A stretch of DNA of 64,000 nt from Brachypodium distachyon (GCF_000005505.3 NC_016131.3:13289501-13353500), one strand, 5' to 3'; positions 12,368-23,733 are shown, numbered from the stretch's first letter. Program-made: numbers and translations. Notes: generated by a model from the letters alone, not told the origin.

Positions 12368-13372
12368 TGTCATCGCTCGGTGCTCCGACACCGGGGGCAT
12401 GCGGCCACGTCCCCCTTTTAGGTTCTGTAGGGGCGTCTGGGGCAGAGACCCGGTGATCGCCGGCACAGCCGATCAGGCCCTACGGGGCCGGCGAGACGAA
12501 GTGCTAGGGGTGCGCGCTAGTCCAAGAACAGACGCACGCACGTTTTTTACCCAGGTTCGGGCCACCCGGAGGTGTAAAACCCTACGTCCTACCTGTCTGA
12601 GCAGATATTGATTACGGATCAAATGTTTTACAAGTTGCCGGGCGAGCTCCCTAGCTTTCTCTCAGTGGCTAGGTACTCCTCACCGCCCTCTGCTAGCTGC
12701 CCACCAGAGCCACTAAGCGTCCGTCGAGCCAGCTTCATCCAAACCAGCTAACTGACTAACTAGTCAACAGAGAACCTGGGACCCCTTGACCGTCGGCGTG
12801 GGTCCTCCTTTTATACATAAGGGGATGCCACATGTGCCACGGTGCATGAGCTACAAGTGTCCAGCGGGGAGGCATGCAACTCCCCCGGTGAGCTGGTGGC
12901 GTGCATGGGTGCCACCTCCGCTGCTAGGGGCCTAAGACCCTAGGGTAGGATTAGACAACCACTGTTCCTTGGATCGGACGGGTAACTACCCGTCGGTCGG
13001 CTCGTTTACTGAGCTGCGCGCCTTGCTCCTTGCCTTGGTGGGACCGCGCATCCCGCGCCTGCCACGCGCCCGCGTGGCGCTGTCAACTGGGCCCCACCCC
13101 CGAGGCGAGGGCACGCACCCGGGAACCCCCAGTCCCAGCAAGTCGACCCCGGGAAGCACCCGGGCCCAACGCACCCGGGACCCCCTCTCGGGAAGCCGCT
13201 TCCCAGGAGGTGCCCAGGCGGGAGTATTCCCCGAAGCCCTGCTAGCCCCTTTCGGGCTGGTAGCTTGCCGGGGAGCTCATAGGCGCTCCCCGGGATGAGA
13301 CCTTCCCGGGAACCCGAGAATGGGGCCCGCGCGTCGTGCAGCGGTGGTACGCCGGGCGCCACTGGTGCGACA
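12368..13372 (-). repeat. 5' LTR of element A
   Basis: On the minus strand the LTR starts TGTCGCACCAGT at 13372 and ends GATGACA at 12368 (1005 bp). It matches the two LTRs of element C, with the same TG/CA ends. Sequence beyond 13372 switches abruptly to integrase-like DNA of another copy, which fixes the outer border. A TATA box (TATAAAAGGAGG on the minus strand, 809-815 within the 12.8 kb row, i.e. 12809-12815) marks the probable promoter. Confidence 0.85.
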
Positions 13373-13995
13373 CCACCCGGACAGCCCCCGGTCTAGTCAC
13401 CTGCACTACCTAGAAAGGGCCTTCCTAGTTTGGAGTAAACTTGTTCCCGGCCTTCGTTCCTTGTATCCGACGCAGGACAAGGTCTCCAACCTCAAGCCCC
13501 TGGGGACGGACTCTTCTGTCGTGATAACGACAGAACCCCTGCTGGTAGTTTGTGGCTCGCACAGCAGCCCGGCATCGAATCTCCTCGATGAAGCTGAGGT
13601 CGTCAATCCTCTGCGCGTGTTGGTTGTGATCGCCGTACGCGCGTACCCGAGGTGACCCATGCTTGAGCTCGAGGGGCAGCACAGCTTCTACCCCGTAGAC
13701 GAGGGAAAACGGAGTTTGGCACGTCGGCTGACTTGGTGTGGTCCGAATCGACCACAGCACGGGCTGGAGTTTTTCGACCCAGTGCTTCCTATGGCCCTTG
13801 AGCTTATCAAAGGTTCTCGTCTTGAGCCCCCACAGCACTTCTACGTTGGCGCGCTCCACCTGTCCATTGCTCCTTGGATGAGCGACAGAGGCAAAGTGGA
13901 TCTTAGTGCCCATGTCCTCGCAATAAGCTTGGAACACCGCACTACTGAATTGTGTGCCATTGTCGGCGATGATGCTGTTAGGCACAACAAACCGG
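13373..13995 (-). mobile_element. Integrase fragment of a third related element (B)
   Basis: Minus-strand ORF 13425-13985 carries the integrase core (IIADNGTQFSSAVFQAYC, NGQVERANVEVL) and the C-terminal segment to KAGNKF. It is related to A and C but visibly diverged (KIHFASVAHP, PTCQTPFSLVYG). It is cut on one side by the LTR of A at 13372. On the other side it joins, within the short match CGGCGTG, to the 3' tail of a C-type element. It appears to be the remnant into which A inserted. Confidence 0.75.
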
Positions 13996-14207
13996 CGTGA
14001 CCTTAACTTCCCTATTTAGGGGGGGGAGTTTGGGGCGGAAATCACGCGCCCGCTACTCCGTTTGTAACGGCCGTACACGGGGCAGCGAAGGGACGCGGGC
14101 TCGCGGCAGATTGGGGCCCACACGTTGGTTAAGGGCGTAGCCCGACAACTGACCAGGGGGAAGACTCTTCCGGGAACAGGTGATGCCGGCCCACGCCCGG
14201 GGGCTAC
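13993..14207 (+). repeat. Duplicate of the element C 3' tail, upstream of LTR1
   Basis: This stretch (CTTAACTTCCCTATTTAGGG… to …GCCCGGGGGCTAC) is nearly identical to 27464-27679, which precedes the 3' LTR of element C. LTR1 of C is therefore preceded by sequence that normally belongs at the 3' end of the internal region. The element A LTR shows that the true LTR start is TGTCGCAC, so this is not part of the LTR. Confidence 0.8.
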
Positions 14208-15219
14208 TGTCGCACCAGTGGCACCCGGGGTACCACCACTGCGCGACGCGTGGGCCCCGTCTCCGAGTTCCCGGGAAGGTTTCATCCCGGGCAGCGTCTA
14301 CGAGCAGCCCGGCAAGCTACCAGCCCGGAAGGGCTAGCGGGGCTTCGGGGAATATTCCCGCCTGGGCACCTCCCGGGAAGCCGCTTCCCGGGGGGAGGTT
14401 CCCAGGTGCGTTGGGCCCGGGCGCTTCCCGGGGAGCGACTTGCCGGGACAGGGGGTTCCCGGGCGCATGCCCCCGCCTTGAGCGTGGGGCCCAGTAGGCA
14501 GATCAATAGCGCCACGCGGGCGCGTGGCGGGCATGGGGTGTGCGGCCCCACCGGGGCAAGGAGTAAGGTGCACGGCTCATTAAATGAGCCGACCGACGGG
14601 GCGTTACCCGTCCGATCAAGTGAACAGTGGTTGTCCAATCCTACTCTAGGGTTTTAGACCCCTAGCGGCGGAGGTGGCATCCATGCGCGCCACCAGCTCA
14701 CCGGGGGGGGGAGTTGTATGCCTCCCCGCTCGACACTTGTAGCCCATGCACCGTGGCACCTGTGGCATCCCCTTGAGTATAAAAGGAGGACCCCCGCCAA
14801 CGGTCAAGGGGTTCGTTCGGTTGGAATCTCGGTTGGTTCCAGTAGACGCTAGGGTTCGGTTGAGTTCGATCAGCCCACAGTTAGCCTCTAGCATTAGCAG
14901 AGATAGTAAGGAGTACCTACCCAAAGGGAGAGAGTGTCCGGGAACTTACCCGGCAACTTGTAAACGCTTGATTCAAAACCAATATCAGCTCAGACAAGTA
15001 GGACGTAGGGTTTTACACCTCCGGGTGGCCCGAACCTGGGTAAAAACGTGCGTGTATCTGTTCCTTAATTAGCGCGCACTTCTAGTACTTCATTTCGCCG
15101 GCCCCGCAGGGCCTCATCGGCCAATCCGGCGATCGCCAGGGCAAACCCCGACGCCCCTACCGAACCTTAAAGGGGGCCGTGACCGCACGCCCCCGGTGTC
15201 GGAGCACCGTGCGACGACA
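14208..15219 (+). repeat. LTR1 (5') of element C
   Basis: 1012 bp, TGTCGCACCAGTGGC… to …GTGCGACGACA, with TGTCG/CGACA inverted ends. It contains a TATA box at 14778-14784 (GAGTATAAAAGGAGG), the probable Pol II promoter. It is longer than LTR2 because LTR2 has lost about 130 bp. Confidence 0.9.
14778..14784 (+). promoter_or_regulatory. TATA box of LTR1
   Basis: TATAAAA followed by GGAGGACC. The same box occurs in LTR2 (28118-28124) and, inverted, in the LTR of element A (12809-12815), at the same place within the LTR. Confidence 0.6.
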
Positions 15220-15240
15220 TCTGGCACGCCAAGTAGGGGG
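15220..15240 (+). promoter_or_regulatory. Primer-binding site of element C
   Basis: TCTGGCACGCCAAGTAGGGG directly follows the CGACGACA end of LTR1. Relative to element A (GCGCGCCAGGTAGGGG) it carries two G-to-A changes of the kind left by cytosine methylation decay on the other strand. Confidence 0.7.
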
Positions 15241-15367
15241 CACGGGAGAAGAGCCTGCCGGTGGTCACCGGCAGCATCGTTTGCATCGACGTCGGCCTCG
15301 CCTTCTTCGCTGATGAGACTAGTCGCCATGCCCCCCAAGCGGGCTGGTGATCCTCGTATAGACCCGC

Positions 15368-17260
15368 GTGAAGCCCCAGCGGCGCACACGCGGTCGCATG
15401 ACATGTGACCCGAGTCAGAGGCTCAGGAGAACCCCGAGTCCACGAGGGTGCAGCAAACACAGCTGCCTCCCCCGCCTCCTCGGCCGGCTGCCGACCATCG
15501 GCCGAGGGGACCGGCTGCCCCCAGTGCCGGGGCCAGTCGCGCGAGCACGCACGGTGCCGCCCGCGCTGGGCAGCGGGTTGAGTAGCGGGCCGAGGATGCT
15601 CCGCGACGGCGCCACCAGGAGCATACCGCGTCGCGGGCAACCCCCGAGGCCTCGCACCCTGCGCACCCAGAGGCATTCGGGGCGAGAGCGGGAAGCAGCC
15701 GCTCGAGAAACTGGCTGCCCCCCGCACGAACCCCGGAGGAAGCCATCATCGCCGCGCCCGTCATGGTGCGGTACAAACCGCAACAAGGCATGTCGGCACA
15801 CGAGACGGGGGGTGAAGAGTTAGAGGCGCTCCTCGCCCTGGCCGCCCAGCAGCCGCAAGGCGAAGGCCCCCCGGTAGGCTTCGGCCACGGGCAGAACCTG
15901 GAGCGCGGGGACGTGCCACCCGCCTCGCAACAGGGGGAGAATCCTCCCCCTCCGCAGGGAGGCCAAGGAGACGGGGGCCCGGAGGGGTCCTCGAACTCAT
16001 CGCCCGCCGTTCTGGGGGGTGATGCACGTGACATCTTGAATGCCCGCCAGCAAGAGGATTTGCGCCGGCACTTGGAGCGCCGGCGCAGGCGCGAGGTAGA
16101 GCGCCAGCGCCCACAGGAGCAGGAAGACACTCCCATGGGCCCCGTGGACGGTTGCACCGCGTTCACACATGAGGTGCGGCGGGTGACGTGGCCCCGTAAG
16201 TTCCGAGCATCCGCGCTTGGTACGTACGACGGGACCGCCAACCCCAAGGATTTCCTCCTGACCTACACGTTGGGTATGCACGCCATCGGCGCCGATGACA
16301 AGGTCAGGGCCAACTGGTTCCCGATCGTCCTAAAAGGATCAGCGCGAACCTGGCTGCTCAACCTGTCCGCCGGGACCATCGCACTTGCGCGGACCTGCGC
16401 GAGCAGTTCGTGAGCACGTTCCGGGGCAGCTATAAGCGCCCGGGAACCATGGCGGAGCTGCACACTATCGTGCAGAAGCCGGGAGAGACGTTGCGGGCCT
16501 TCGTCAACCGCTTCTCCAACCTCTCCTATTCCATCCCAGAGGCGGAGGCAGCTACCATCATCAACACCTTCGCCATCAACGTCCGCGATCCCAAGATGCG
16601 CGAGAAGCTGAGCATGCATCGGATCCGGACGACGCAGACTTGTACGCCCTGGCGCACAAATGCGCCATGGCCGAGGAAGGGCGCCTAGCACCCGAGCTAG
16701 CAGCTAAGGCTGCTGCGAGCCCTGGCGAGGGTTCGCAGAAGAAGGGTTCCCGCAAGCGCAGTGGGAAGCAAGTTCTCACTGCAGACTCGGGGGCTCCTGC
16801 CGCAAGGCCTGCGAAGAAGGCCTCGCCGGGTGGCGGATCTGGCAGAAAGCAGGGCGACGTGCCCCGCTGCCCCATCCACAGCAACTCCACCCACGACACA
16901 CAGAACTGCCGCGTTTTGCAGGGGATCAAGCAGCGGCGGGAGCAGCGCCATGAGGAGCGCTGCGCCTGCTTCAACTGTGGCAACATCGGGCATCTCTCCC
17001 GAAACTGCCCGAACGACCCCAGGGCGGGGCCAAGGCCTGCCGATGGCGGTGCCGGTAGGGATGAACCCCAAGGGGGGCGCAGTCAGCCCCGCGCTGGGCG
17101 GGAACGCGACAGGGCACGCGCTGAGGAGCAGCGCGAGTCCGACTGTACTGGCGGCGACGAGCCGGGCTTTCAGGAGCCTCGCGGTGTCGCCTGCATCCAT
17201 GGGGGAGCTTACGCTCTCCCATCCCACGCCACGGTGAAGCGCCTCACCCGCGACGTGTGC
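15368..17260 (+). pseudogene. gag of element C
   Basis: Three overlapping frames make up the gag. Frame one (15763-16413) has KDFLLTYTLGMHAIGADDKV and ends in WLLNLSAG. Frame two (16410-16688) has TFRGSYKRPGTMAEL, LRAFVNRFSNLSYSIPEAE and NTFAINVRDPKMREKL. Frame three (from 16640) carries the Lys-rich tail and a CCHC zinc knuckle, CFNCGNIGHLSRNC, near 16970-17010. Gag forms the particle shell, and the knuckle binds the RNA. Two frameshifts (about 16385 and 16620) break it. An Arg/Pro-rich leader frame (15368-15823) precedes it. Confidence 0.8.
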
Positions 17261-17900
17261 GCGCTGTTGCCGGATGCAGAGCCGCAACAGCCGCTGAGGT
17301 GGTCGCACGTGCCGATCACCTTCAGCGCCGACGATCACCCAGCGCAGCAGTTGGGTTCGGGGGTAATACCCATCATCGTCTCGCCAATCATTAGCAACAT
17401 GACGGTGACCAAGGTGCTGGTGGAAACCGGAGCGGGGCTTAACCTCCTGTCCGCCAGGCTGGTGGAAAAACTCCAGTTGCCGGTGGAGCAGCTGAAGCCC
17501 ACCGACCCGTTCCGGGGGGTGAACCCTGGGATCGTGCGCCCGCTGGAACGCATCACGCTGCCGGTCACCTTCGGGTCCCGAGAAGCGTTCAGGACCGAAC
17601 ACATACTGTTCGACGTGGTGCATACCCCATTGCCCTACAACGGGATCCTTGGTCAGCCAGCGCTGATCAAGTTCATGGCGGCCACGCATTGTGCCTATGG
17701 CGTGATGAAGATGCCGTCTGTCTATGGAGTCCTCTCCATCAGGTGCGACCTCAAGGACACGGCCTGGTGCGTTGGCGAAGTCGTCCGGGCTACTGCCGCA
17801 GCTGACGCCGGCGACGAGGATGCTGCCGGAGATGACAGCTTGTCGGGCGATGCCCCGGCAACGAAGAAGGCCTGCGCTACCCCCGCAAGAGCTTGCCGGG
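17260..17900 (+). pseudogene. Protease region of element C
   Basis: In the frame of 16640-18070, PLRWSHVPITFSADD is followed by the retropepsin-like segment VTKVLVETGAGLNLLSARLV and then GILGQPALIKFMAATHCAYG, the flap-side and C-terminal part of gypsy proteases. The active-site Asp-(Thr/Ser/Gly)-Gly position reads Glu-Thr-Gly. The related fragment D has VDNGATLN at the same place. The change would be expected to abolish cleavage of the polyprotein. A frameshift near 17900 separates this from the reverse transcriptase frame. Confidence 0.75.
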
Positions 17901-19877
17901 GGGGGCGCAGGCTCGAGCTCGCGCCCCGGCAAGGGGCAGAAGCTCCGGGAGAAGGCTGCCAAGGTGAAGAAGCTTCCCCTCCAAGCCGGCAACAAGGAGC
18001 GCACCGTTACCGTCGGTGCAAACCTTACTGCCAAATAGGAAAGCGCCCTCATCACCTTCCTCCGGGATAATGCCGACGTGTTCGCTTTGGAACCGTCGGA
18101 TCTTCCCGGTGTCCCTAGGGAGGTGATTGAGCATCGGCTCGCGATGCGCCTGGATGCGCGCCCCGTCAAGCAGAAGATTCGATGGCAAGCACAAGAGCGT
18201 AAGGATTTCATCAAGCAAGAGGTGGACAAGCTCAAGGCTGCCGGGGCGATCAGGGAAGTTCTGTACCCTACTTAGCTGGCTAACCCTGTAGTAGTGCCTA
18301 AAGCATGGAATAAACTCCGCATGTGTGTAGATTTTACTGATCTTAATCGCGCATGCCCCAAGGATCCCTTCCCTGTACCCCGTATCGATCAAATAGTTGA
18401 TTCTACCACTGGTTGTGACTTGCTGAGTTTTCTGGATGCTTTCTCCGGCTACCATCAAATCAAGATGGCGGTCGAGGATGAGGAAAAGACAGCGTTCATC
18501 ACCCCGGTTGGCTGTTATTGTTATACATGCATGCCTTTCGGGTTGAATAACGCGGGCTCCACATTTCAGCGTGCCCTGCGCGAATGTCTGGGGCCCAAGC
18601 TAGGCCGCAACGCGGAGACCTACATGGATGACATCATCATCAAATCGAAGCGTGAGGACTCGCTGATTGATGACCTGCGGGAGACGTTTGACAACCTCTG
18701 CAGGATCAAGCTCAAGCTGAACCCCGATAAGTGCACCTTCGGTGTCAACTCCGGGCAGCTTCTGGGTTTCTTGGTTTCACACAGGGGGATATAGGCCAAC
18801 CCGAGCAGGATAGAAGCCATCGAGAAGATGGAGGCCCCCAGCAAGGTGAAGGATGTCCAGCGCCTCAACGACTGTGTTGCCGCGCTGGGACGTTTCATCT
18901 CCAGGCTGGGCAAGCGTGCCCTGCCTTTCTTCAAGGTGATGAAGAAGAAGGGTCCAGTCGACTGGACTCCTGAGGCCGAGGCAGCGTTCCGGGAACTCAA
19001 ACAGTACCTGAGGTCGCCGCTCGTCCTCGTCGCCCCCAAGCCGGGCGAGCCGCTGCTACTCTACCTAGCGGCGACTGACCAGGTGGTCAGCTCGGTGCTG
19101 GTTGCCGAGAGGGAGGATGATGTCCCGGGGACTGAGGCTGCGGGGCAGGGGGCTGAGCGGCCCCCGGCAACCGCCTCAGACCCGGGGACCACCCCCGAGT
19201 CGGCAACCTCGGCACCGCGGAAGCGGTTGATGCAGCACCCGGTGTACTTCGTTAGTACGGTGTTGCACGACGCGCGGACGAAGTACCCGCAAGTACAGAA
19301 GCTCCTTCTAGGGATTCTCCTTGCGTCCCGCAAGCTGTGCCACTACTTTCAGGCGCACCGCGTCACGGTGGTGTCCGGGTTCTGCCTTGAGCAGGCCCTC
19401 ACCAACCGTGAAGCCACCGGGAGGGTGGCCGAATGGAGGATGGAGTTGTCGGAGTTCGACCTCCATTTCGCCAACTCTAAAACCATTAAGAGCACGGCCT
19501 TGGCGGACTTCGTCGCGGAATGGACGTCTACGGGCGTGGAAGAGAATGAACCGGAGACCAGCCTGCCCGGCAAGCTGGACGAGGACCACTGGGTCCTCTA
19601 CTTCGACGGTGCGTTCAGTCTTCAAGGAGCAGGCGCAGGAGTCGTCATCGAGTCACCGACAGGGGATCAGTTGAGGTTCGCTATCCAACTCGACTTCGCG
19701 AACTCCACCAACAACACAGCGGAATACGAGGGCCTGCTTGCCGGGTTGCGGGCGGCGGTCACCCTCGACATTAAACGCCTAGTTGTTCGCGGCGATTCCC
19801 AGCTTGTGATCAACCAGGTGAACAAAGACTACGACTGCCCGCAAATGGCGCGTACGTGGAGGAGGTCCGCAAGCTAG
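17900..19877 (+). pseudogene. Reverse transcriptase and two RNase H domains of element C
   Basis: Reverse transcriptase: LRMCVDFTDLNRACPKDPFP, FLDAFSGYHQIKMA, CMPFGLNNAGSTFQRAL and the catalytic YMDDIIIKS (about 18620). It is interrupted by stops at 18273-18275 and 18792-18794. The gypsy-type RNase H follows ([31 protein letters not shown]). A second, archaeal-type RNase H follows that ([47 protein letters not shown]; about 19590-19840). The second domain is the mark of the Tat lineage. A 1-bp loss near 19850 shifts the frame just before the integrase linker. Confidence 0.85.
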
Positions 19878-21363
19878 AACGAAAGTTCAAAGCTTTGCGC
19901 TTCGAGCACGTCAAGCGGAAAGATAACTTCGCTGCTGACAAGCTGGCCAAGATGGCAGCAGAGCGCCGGAAACCTCCGGCGGGGGTGTTCTGTCAGAAGC
20001 AAGCGGCTCCTTCAGTCATCCCCCAGCCGGCTGCCGGGGACGCCCCTCCGGCAACCGAAAGAACCCCTGCAGCAGCAGGGGTCCATGCCGCTGACATAGC
20101 GGCATGCGCTGGCAGGGAGATCCCTCTCTAGGCGGAAGAGATCGCCCACTACTTGAAAGGAGGGGCTCTCCCGGAAGATGACGTCGCCGCGGAACGAGTA
20201 GCGCGGCAAGCCAATATGTACACTATGGTGGATGGGAACCTCTACCGCAGGCGTGCGAACGGTGTCAAGTTTATCTGCGTGCCGCAGGATGAAGGGCGCG
20301 CACTGTTGGAGGACATACACCGAGGCACATGTTCACACCATGTGGCCTCCCGGGCTTTAGCCGGCAAGGCGTTTCAGCACGGCTTCTACTGGCCCACGAC
20401 CCTGGCCGACGCAGAGCGGCTGGTGAGGATGTGCGAAGCGTGCCAGTTCCATTCAAAAAAGAGCAACCAGCCGGCGCATGCCCTACATGTCATCCCTTCC
20501 TCGTGGCCGTTCGCGGTCTGGGGGCTCGACATCATCGGGAAGCTACCAAGGACAGTTGGCGGTTACGAATATCTGTTCATGGCCATCAACAAGTTCTCCA
20601 AGTGGGTGGAGGTGGAACCAGTGCGGAAGCTGACCGCCCAGGCGGCCATCAAGTTCTTCAGAGGCATTGTGTGCCAGTTTGGTGTGCCTAACAGCATCAT
20701 CACCGACAATGGCACACAGTTCAAGAGCGCGGCGTTTCAAGCCTATTGCAAAGACATGGGCACTAAGCTGCGTTTCGCGTTCGTTGCTCACCCGAGGAGT
20801 AACGGATAGGCGGAGCGAGCCAACACAGAGGTGCTGCAGGGGCTCAAGACGATAACCTTTGACAAGCTCAAAGGCCACGGGAAACACTGGGTCGAAGAAC
20901 TCCAGCCCGTGTTGTGGTCAATCAGGACCACACCTAGTCGGGCAACGGGCGAGACTCTTTTCGCCCTTGTCTACGGGGCAGAAGCGGTGCTGCCCCTCGA
21001 GCTCAAGCACGGATCTCCATGGGTACGCGCGTACGGCGACACCAGCCAACACGAGCAAAGGGTTGACGATCTAAACTTCATCGAAGAGCTTCGATGCCGG
21101 GCTGCTGTGCGAGCCGCACGCTACCAGCAGGGACTCCGTCGTTATCACGACAGGCGAGTCCGCCCCCAGGGGCTCGAGAACGGAGACCTTGTCCTGCGGT
21201 GGATACAAGAAACGAAGGCCGGGAACAAGTTGACTCCGAAATGGTAGGGGCCCTTCCGGGTAGTGCAGGTGACCAGGCCGGGGGCTGTCCGGCTGGAAAC
21301 CGAAGACGGCTTGCCGGTGCCCAATAGTTGGAATATTGAGCACTTGCGCAAGTTCTACCCGTG
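19856..21363 (+). pseudogene. Integrase of element C
   Basis: Linker (KRKDNFAADKLAKMAAE), HHCC zinc-binding region (HRGTCSHHVASRALAGKAF…CEACQFH), catalytic Asp (WGLDIIGKLP), second Asp (IITDNGTQF) and Glu (AERANTEVLQ), then the C-terminal GPFRVVQVTRPGAVRLE ending FYP-stop at 21363. Three in-frame stops interrupt it: 20129-20131, 20807-20809 (between SNG and AER, next to the catalytic Glu) and 21245-21247. No frame is shifted after 19856, so damage here is limited to point mutations. Confidence 0.85.
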
Positions 21364-21640
21364 AAGCGGCGGAGCCTGACCCTCAGGTGATGCCGCCGAT
21401 GCATACCTCTCAAACTAGTGTAGCCGGGCAGCCCCCGTGTGTAAACCACTAGTTATTGTGAATAAAGATAAGTGTTTCGCCCCTGAGCTTTGAATTTGCC
21501 TTGTTTATTCACATGTTTCTCCTTCTTCTGTCTCCTGCTTTAAGTGCACAAAAGTGTCTTTCCATACTTGGTTGTGAGCAGGGGGCTGTTGGAGCCTCCA
21601 AAACATAAACCCGTTGCCGGATCGTTTCAGCACGGGACAT

Positions 21641-22105
21641 GCAGTTGCTGGGCTTCCCACAGCGTGCATCACTGGACATGCAGTTGCCGGGCTTGGCGCA
21701 ACGTGCATCACGGGACAAGCAGTTGCCGAGCTTCCCGCCATGTGCATCACTGGACATGCAGTTGCCGGGCTTCCTGCAACGTGCATCACTGGACATGCAG
21801 TTGCCGGGCTTCCTGCAACGTGCATCACTGGACATGCAGTTGCCGGTCTTCTCGCAACGTGCATCACTGGACATGCAATTCCGAGCTTCCCGCAACGTGC
21901 ATCACGGGACATGCAGTTGCCGGGCTTCCCGCAACGTGCATCACTGGACATGCAATTCCGAGCTTCCCGCAACGTGCATCACGGGACATGCAGTTGCCGG
22001 GCTTCCCGCAACGTGCATCACTGGACATGCAGTTGCCTGGCTTCCCCCAACGTGCATCACTGGACATGCAGTTGCCGGGCTCCCCGCAACATGTACCGCG
22101 CAGTC
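21641..22105 (+). repeat. Tandem array, about 12 units of 39 bp
   Basis: Units begin CAGTTGCCGGGCTTCC and continue with CGCAACGTGCATCAC and TGGACATG. They start at about 21641, 21681, 21720, 21759, 21798, 21837, 21876, 21914, 21953, 21991, 22030 and 22069. Two units carry a 1-bp-shorter variant (CAATTCCGAGC). It lies between pol and the antisense ORF. There are no unique spacers, so it is not CRISPR-like. Confidence 0.9.
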
Positions 22106-22559
22106 GCTGTGCCTGGGAAATGAAATGCTCACATCCAAGTTTGGCATCGACCCCTTTGTGCCCGGGGGCTAGGAGGCGGGAGGAGTTTGTCTGTGTTGCT
22201 TTGTCTATCTTCATGAATTTCGAAAAAAAATTGCAGCACCTCGGGCCTGGTAAAAAAATTGCAGCACCTCGGGTCGCGGCATGCACCGGTGCCTTGTGGT
22301 CTGGGACGACCGCAACACAAGAGACTCACCGCACTCCGAGGCTTCTGACCCGGGAGGGCGCCGCCACGTGTACCACAGTTGCTTGGCATGCATGGTGGCA
22401 GAGACTGTACCGCGTTTCGAGGGAGGGGTGCCACGGGTGCTGCGCGGGCCCGTCGCGCGCGGTGGCAAACCCCCCTCCCGCGCCTATAAAGGGCGCGCTC
22501 CAGCCACGGAACGTCTCAGAGCGAAGCCGAGTAAGGGGCCGTTAAGGCGGGCAGTGCCA

Positions 22560-22960
22560 CGGAGGTGCGATGGTGGTGCATTCCATCAGCGCTTAGCACC
22601 GACGGGTGCCCTGCCATCGCGCCCTTGCCGCATCACCCCATCGAGCTCGCCCCGGGGGGCGTCACGGAGGCACGTGGTAGTGCATGCCATCAGCGTTCTG
22701 CGCCGACGGGTGCACTGTCGCCGTGCTCCTGCCGCGCCTCCTCAAGCGGGGGGCTCCTGGGCGAGGGTCGCCGCGGAGGCACTGTGGCGGTGCATCCCAT
22801 CAGCGTCCGGCGCTGACGGGGTGCATTGCCGCAGTGCCCTTGCCGCGTCCCTCCATAAGAAACCTCCGCAAGGAGCAGGGGCTGCCGCGGAGACACTATG
22901 GTGGTGCATGCCCTCCGTGCCTTGCGCCGACGGGTGCACTATCATAGTGGCTCGGCCGCA
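22560..22960 (+). repeat. Second array, four units of about 110 bp
   Basis: Units start near 22568, 22676, 22786 and 22901 with GGTGGTGCATNCCATCAGCG and continue with GACGGGTGCACT, then GTGCCCTTGCCGCGTCC. Spacing is about 108-115 bp. Related units occur inverted in element A (4980-5340). Confidence 0.75.
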
Positions 22961-23733
22961 TTCCCCTTGAGAGAGCCTTATTTCGGGCGTGGGTCGTTGC
23001 GAGGACGCTATGATGGCGCCGGTGTCGGCGCCTGCCGCCCGTTCCGGCCCATCACGACGTCCCTGCCACAGCCCTCGAGCAGTTTTGCTTCCGGGCAACG
23101 AGGGCTGTTACGCCCCTCGGGACGAGTTCCCCAGGAAAACCAGGTCTCCCCAGTTGCGGGGGCCATCGCTGGGAGGCTATAACTTCCTCGCTGCGCCCAC
23201 CGCTCGGGGTGGGGCGCAGCTGGCGGCGAGGACGTTATAGCCATCTTGCGACCGCTCCCAGGGTGGAGTCCTCCCAGGGCATGAGCGTGGTGGTAGCATC
23301 ATCGACGACGGTTCCCGCTGGCGGCGATCCTGCCCCCGCGCTCCTGCCGCGTCCCTCAGAAATAGTTTTCCTTGAACAGGTACCCGAGGTGGGTCCCTAC
23401 CAAGGCAGTGCTCCAGGTGCACTTTTCCGCCAAGCGTCACGAGGCATTGGACTGAATGGAAAAGCTAAGTGCCTGAGCAGGAACGACGAATTCGCTAAGA
23501 ACTGTAATCCCCGCAACACAAGCTAAAATGCGCAAAGGCTAAAAGGGCCGCCCCGCTAGACAGCACCGGGAACAATGAACATGTCGAAAAACTTAATTAA
23601 CTAAGAGTCGAACGATTACATGGCCTAATCCGAAGTATAATTGTTCAAACGGTGCTAAGCGCCACAATTGCAGGAAAAGCAAACAAAAGAAGATGCATCG
23701 GGGAGCAACAAGCACGGCTGGGGGCTGCGGCAA

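Larger units (their letters stand above)
1..13372 (-). mobile_element. Tat-lineage Ty3/gypsy LTR retrotransposon A (3' end outside the window)
   Basis: Read on the minus strand this is one element: 5' LTR (12368-13372), primer site, a gag start fused to RNase H by a deletion, integrase (to about 10078), a repeat-rich 3' region, then an ORF on the opposite strand (33-3567). It parallels element C (14208-28558, plus strand) segment by segment: 9273-10077 matches 21364-22450, and 3568-5494 matches roughly 22450-23700. A 3.78 kb LTR-like insertion (5495-9272) splits it. The second RNase H and the extra antisense ORF before the 3' LTR are traits of the Tat lineage (Grande/Retand/Ogre group). The 3' LTR lies beyond base 1, so the target duplication cannot be checked. 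Frameshifts and the gag-pol deletion make this copy non-autonomous. Confidence 0.85.

Noticed and set aside
13993..14207. Longer LTR starting at CTTAACTTCCC
   Set aside because: The LTR of element A begins at TGTCGCAC directly against unrelated DNA, so the duplicated tail is internal sequence, not LTR.
16697..18235. 512-codon minus-strand ORF opposite gag-protease of element C
   Set aside because: It overlaps the recognisable zinc knuckle and protease reading on the plus strand. It is a by-product of high GC and lacks any domain.
21641..22105. CRISPR-like array
   Set aside because: The units are contiguous, without unique spacers, and lie in a eukaryotic retrotransposon.
21544..22545. Long plus-strand ORFs (up to 333 codons) across the 39-bp repeat array
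   Set aside because: The unit length is a multiple of three, so several frames remain open at once. The products are simple repeats with no domain.
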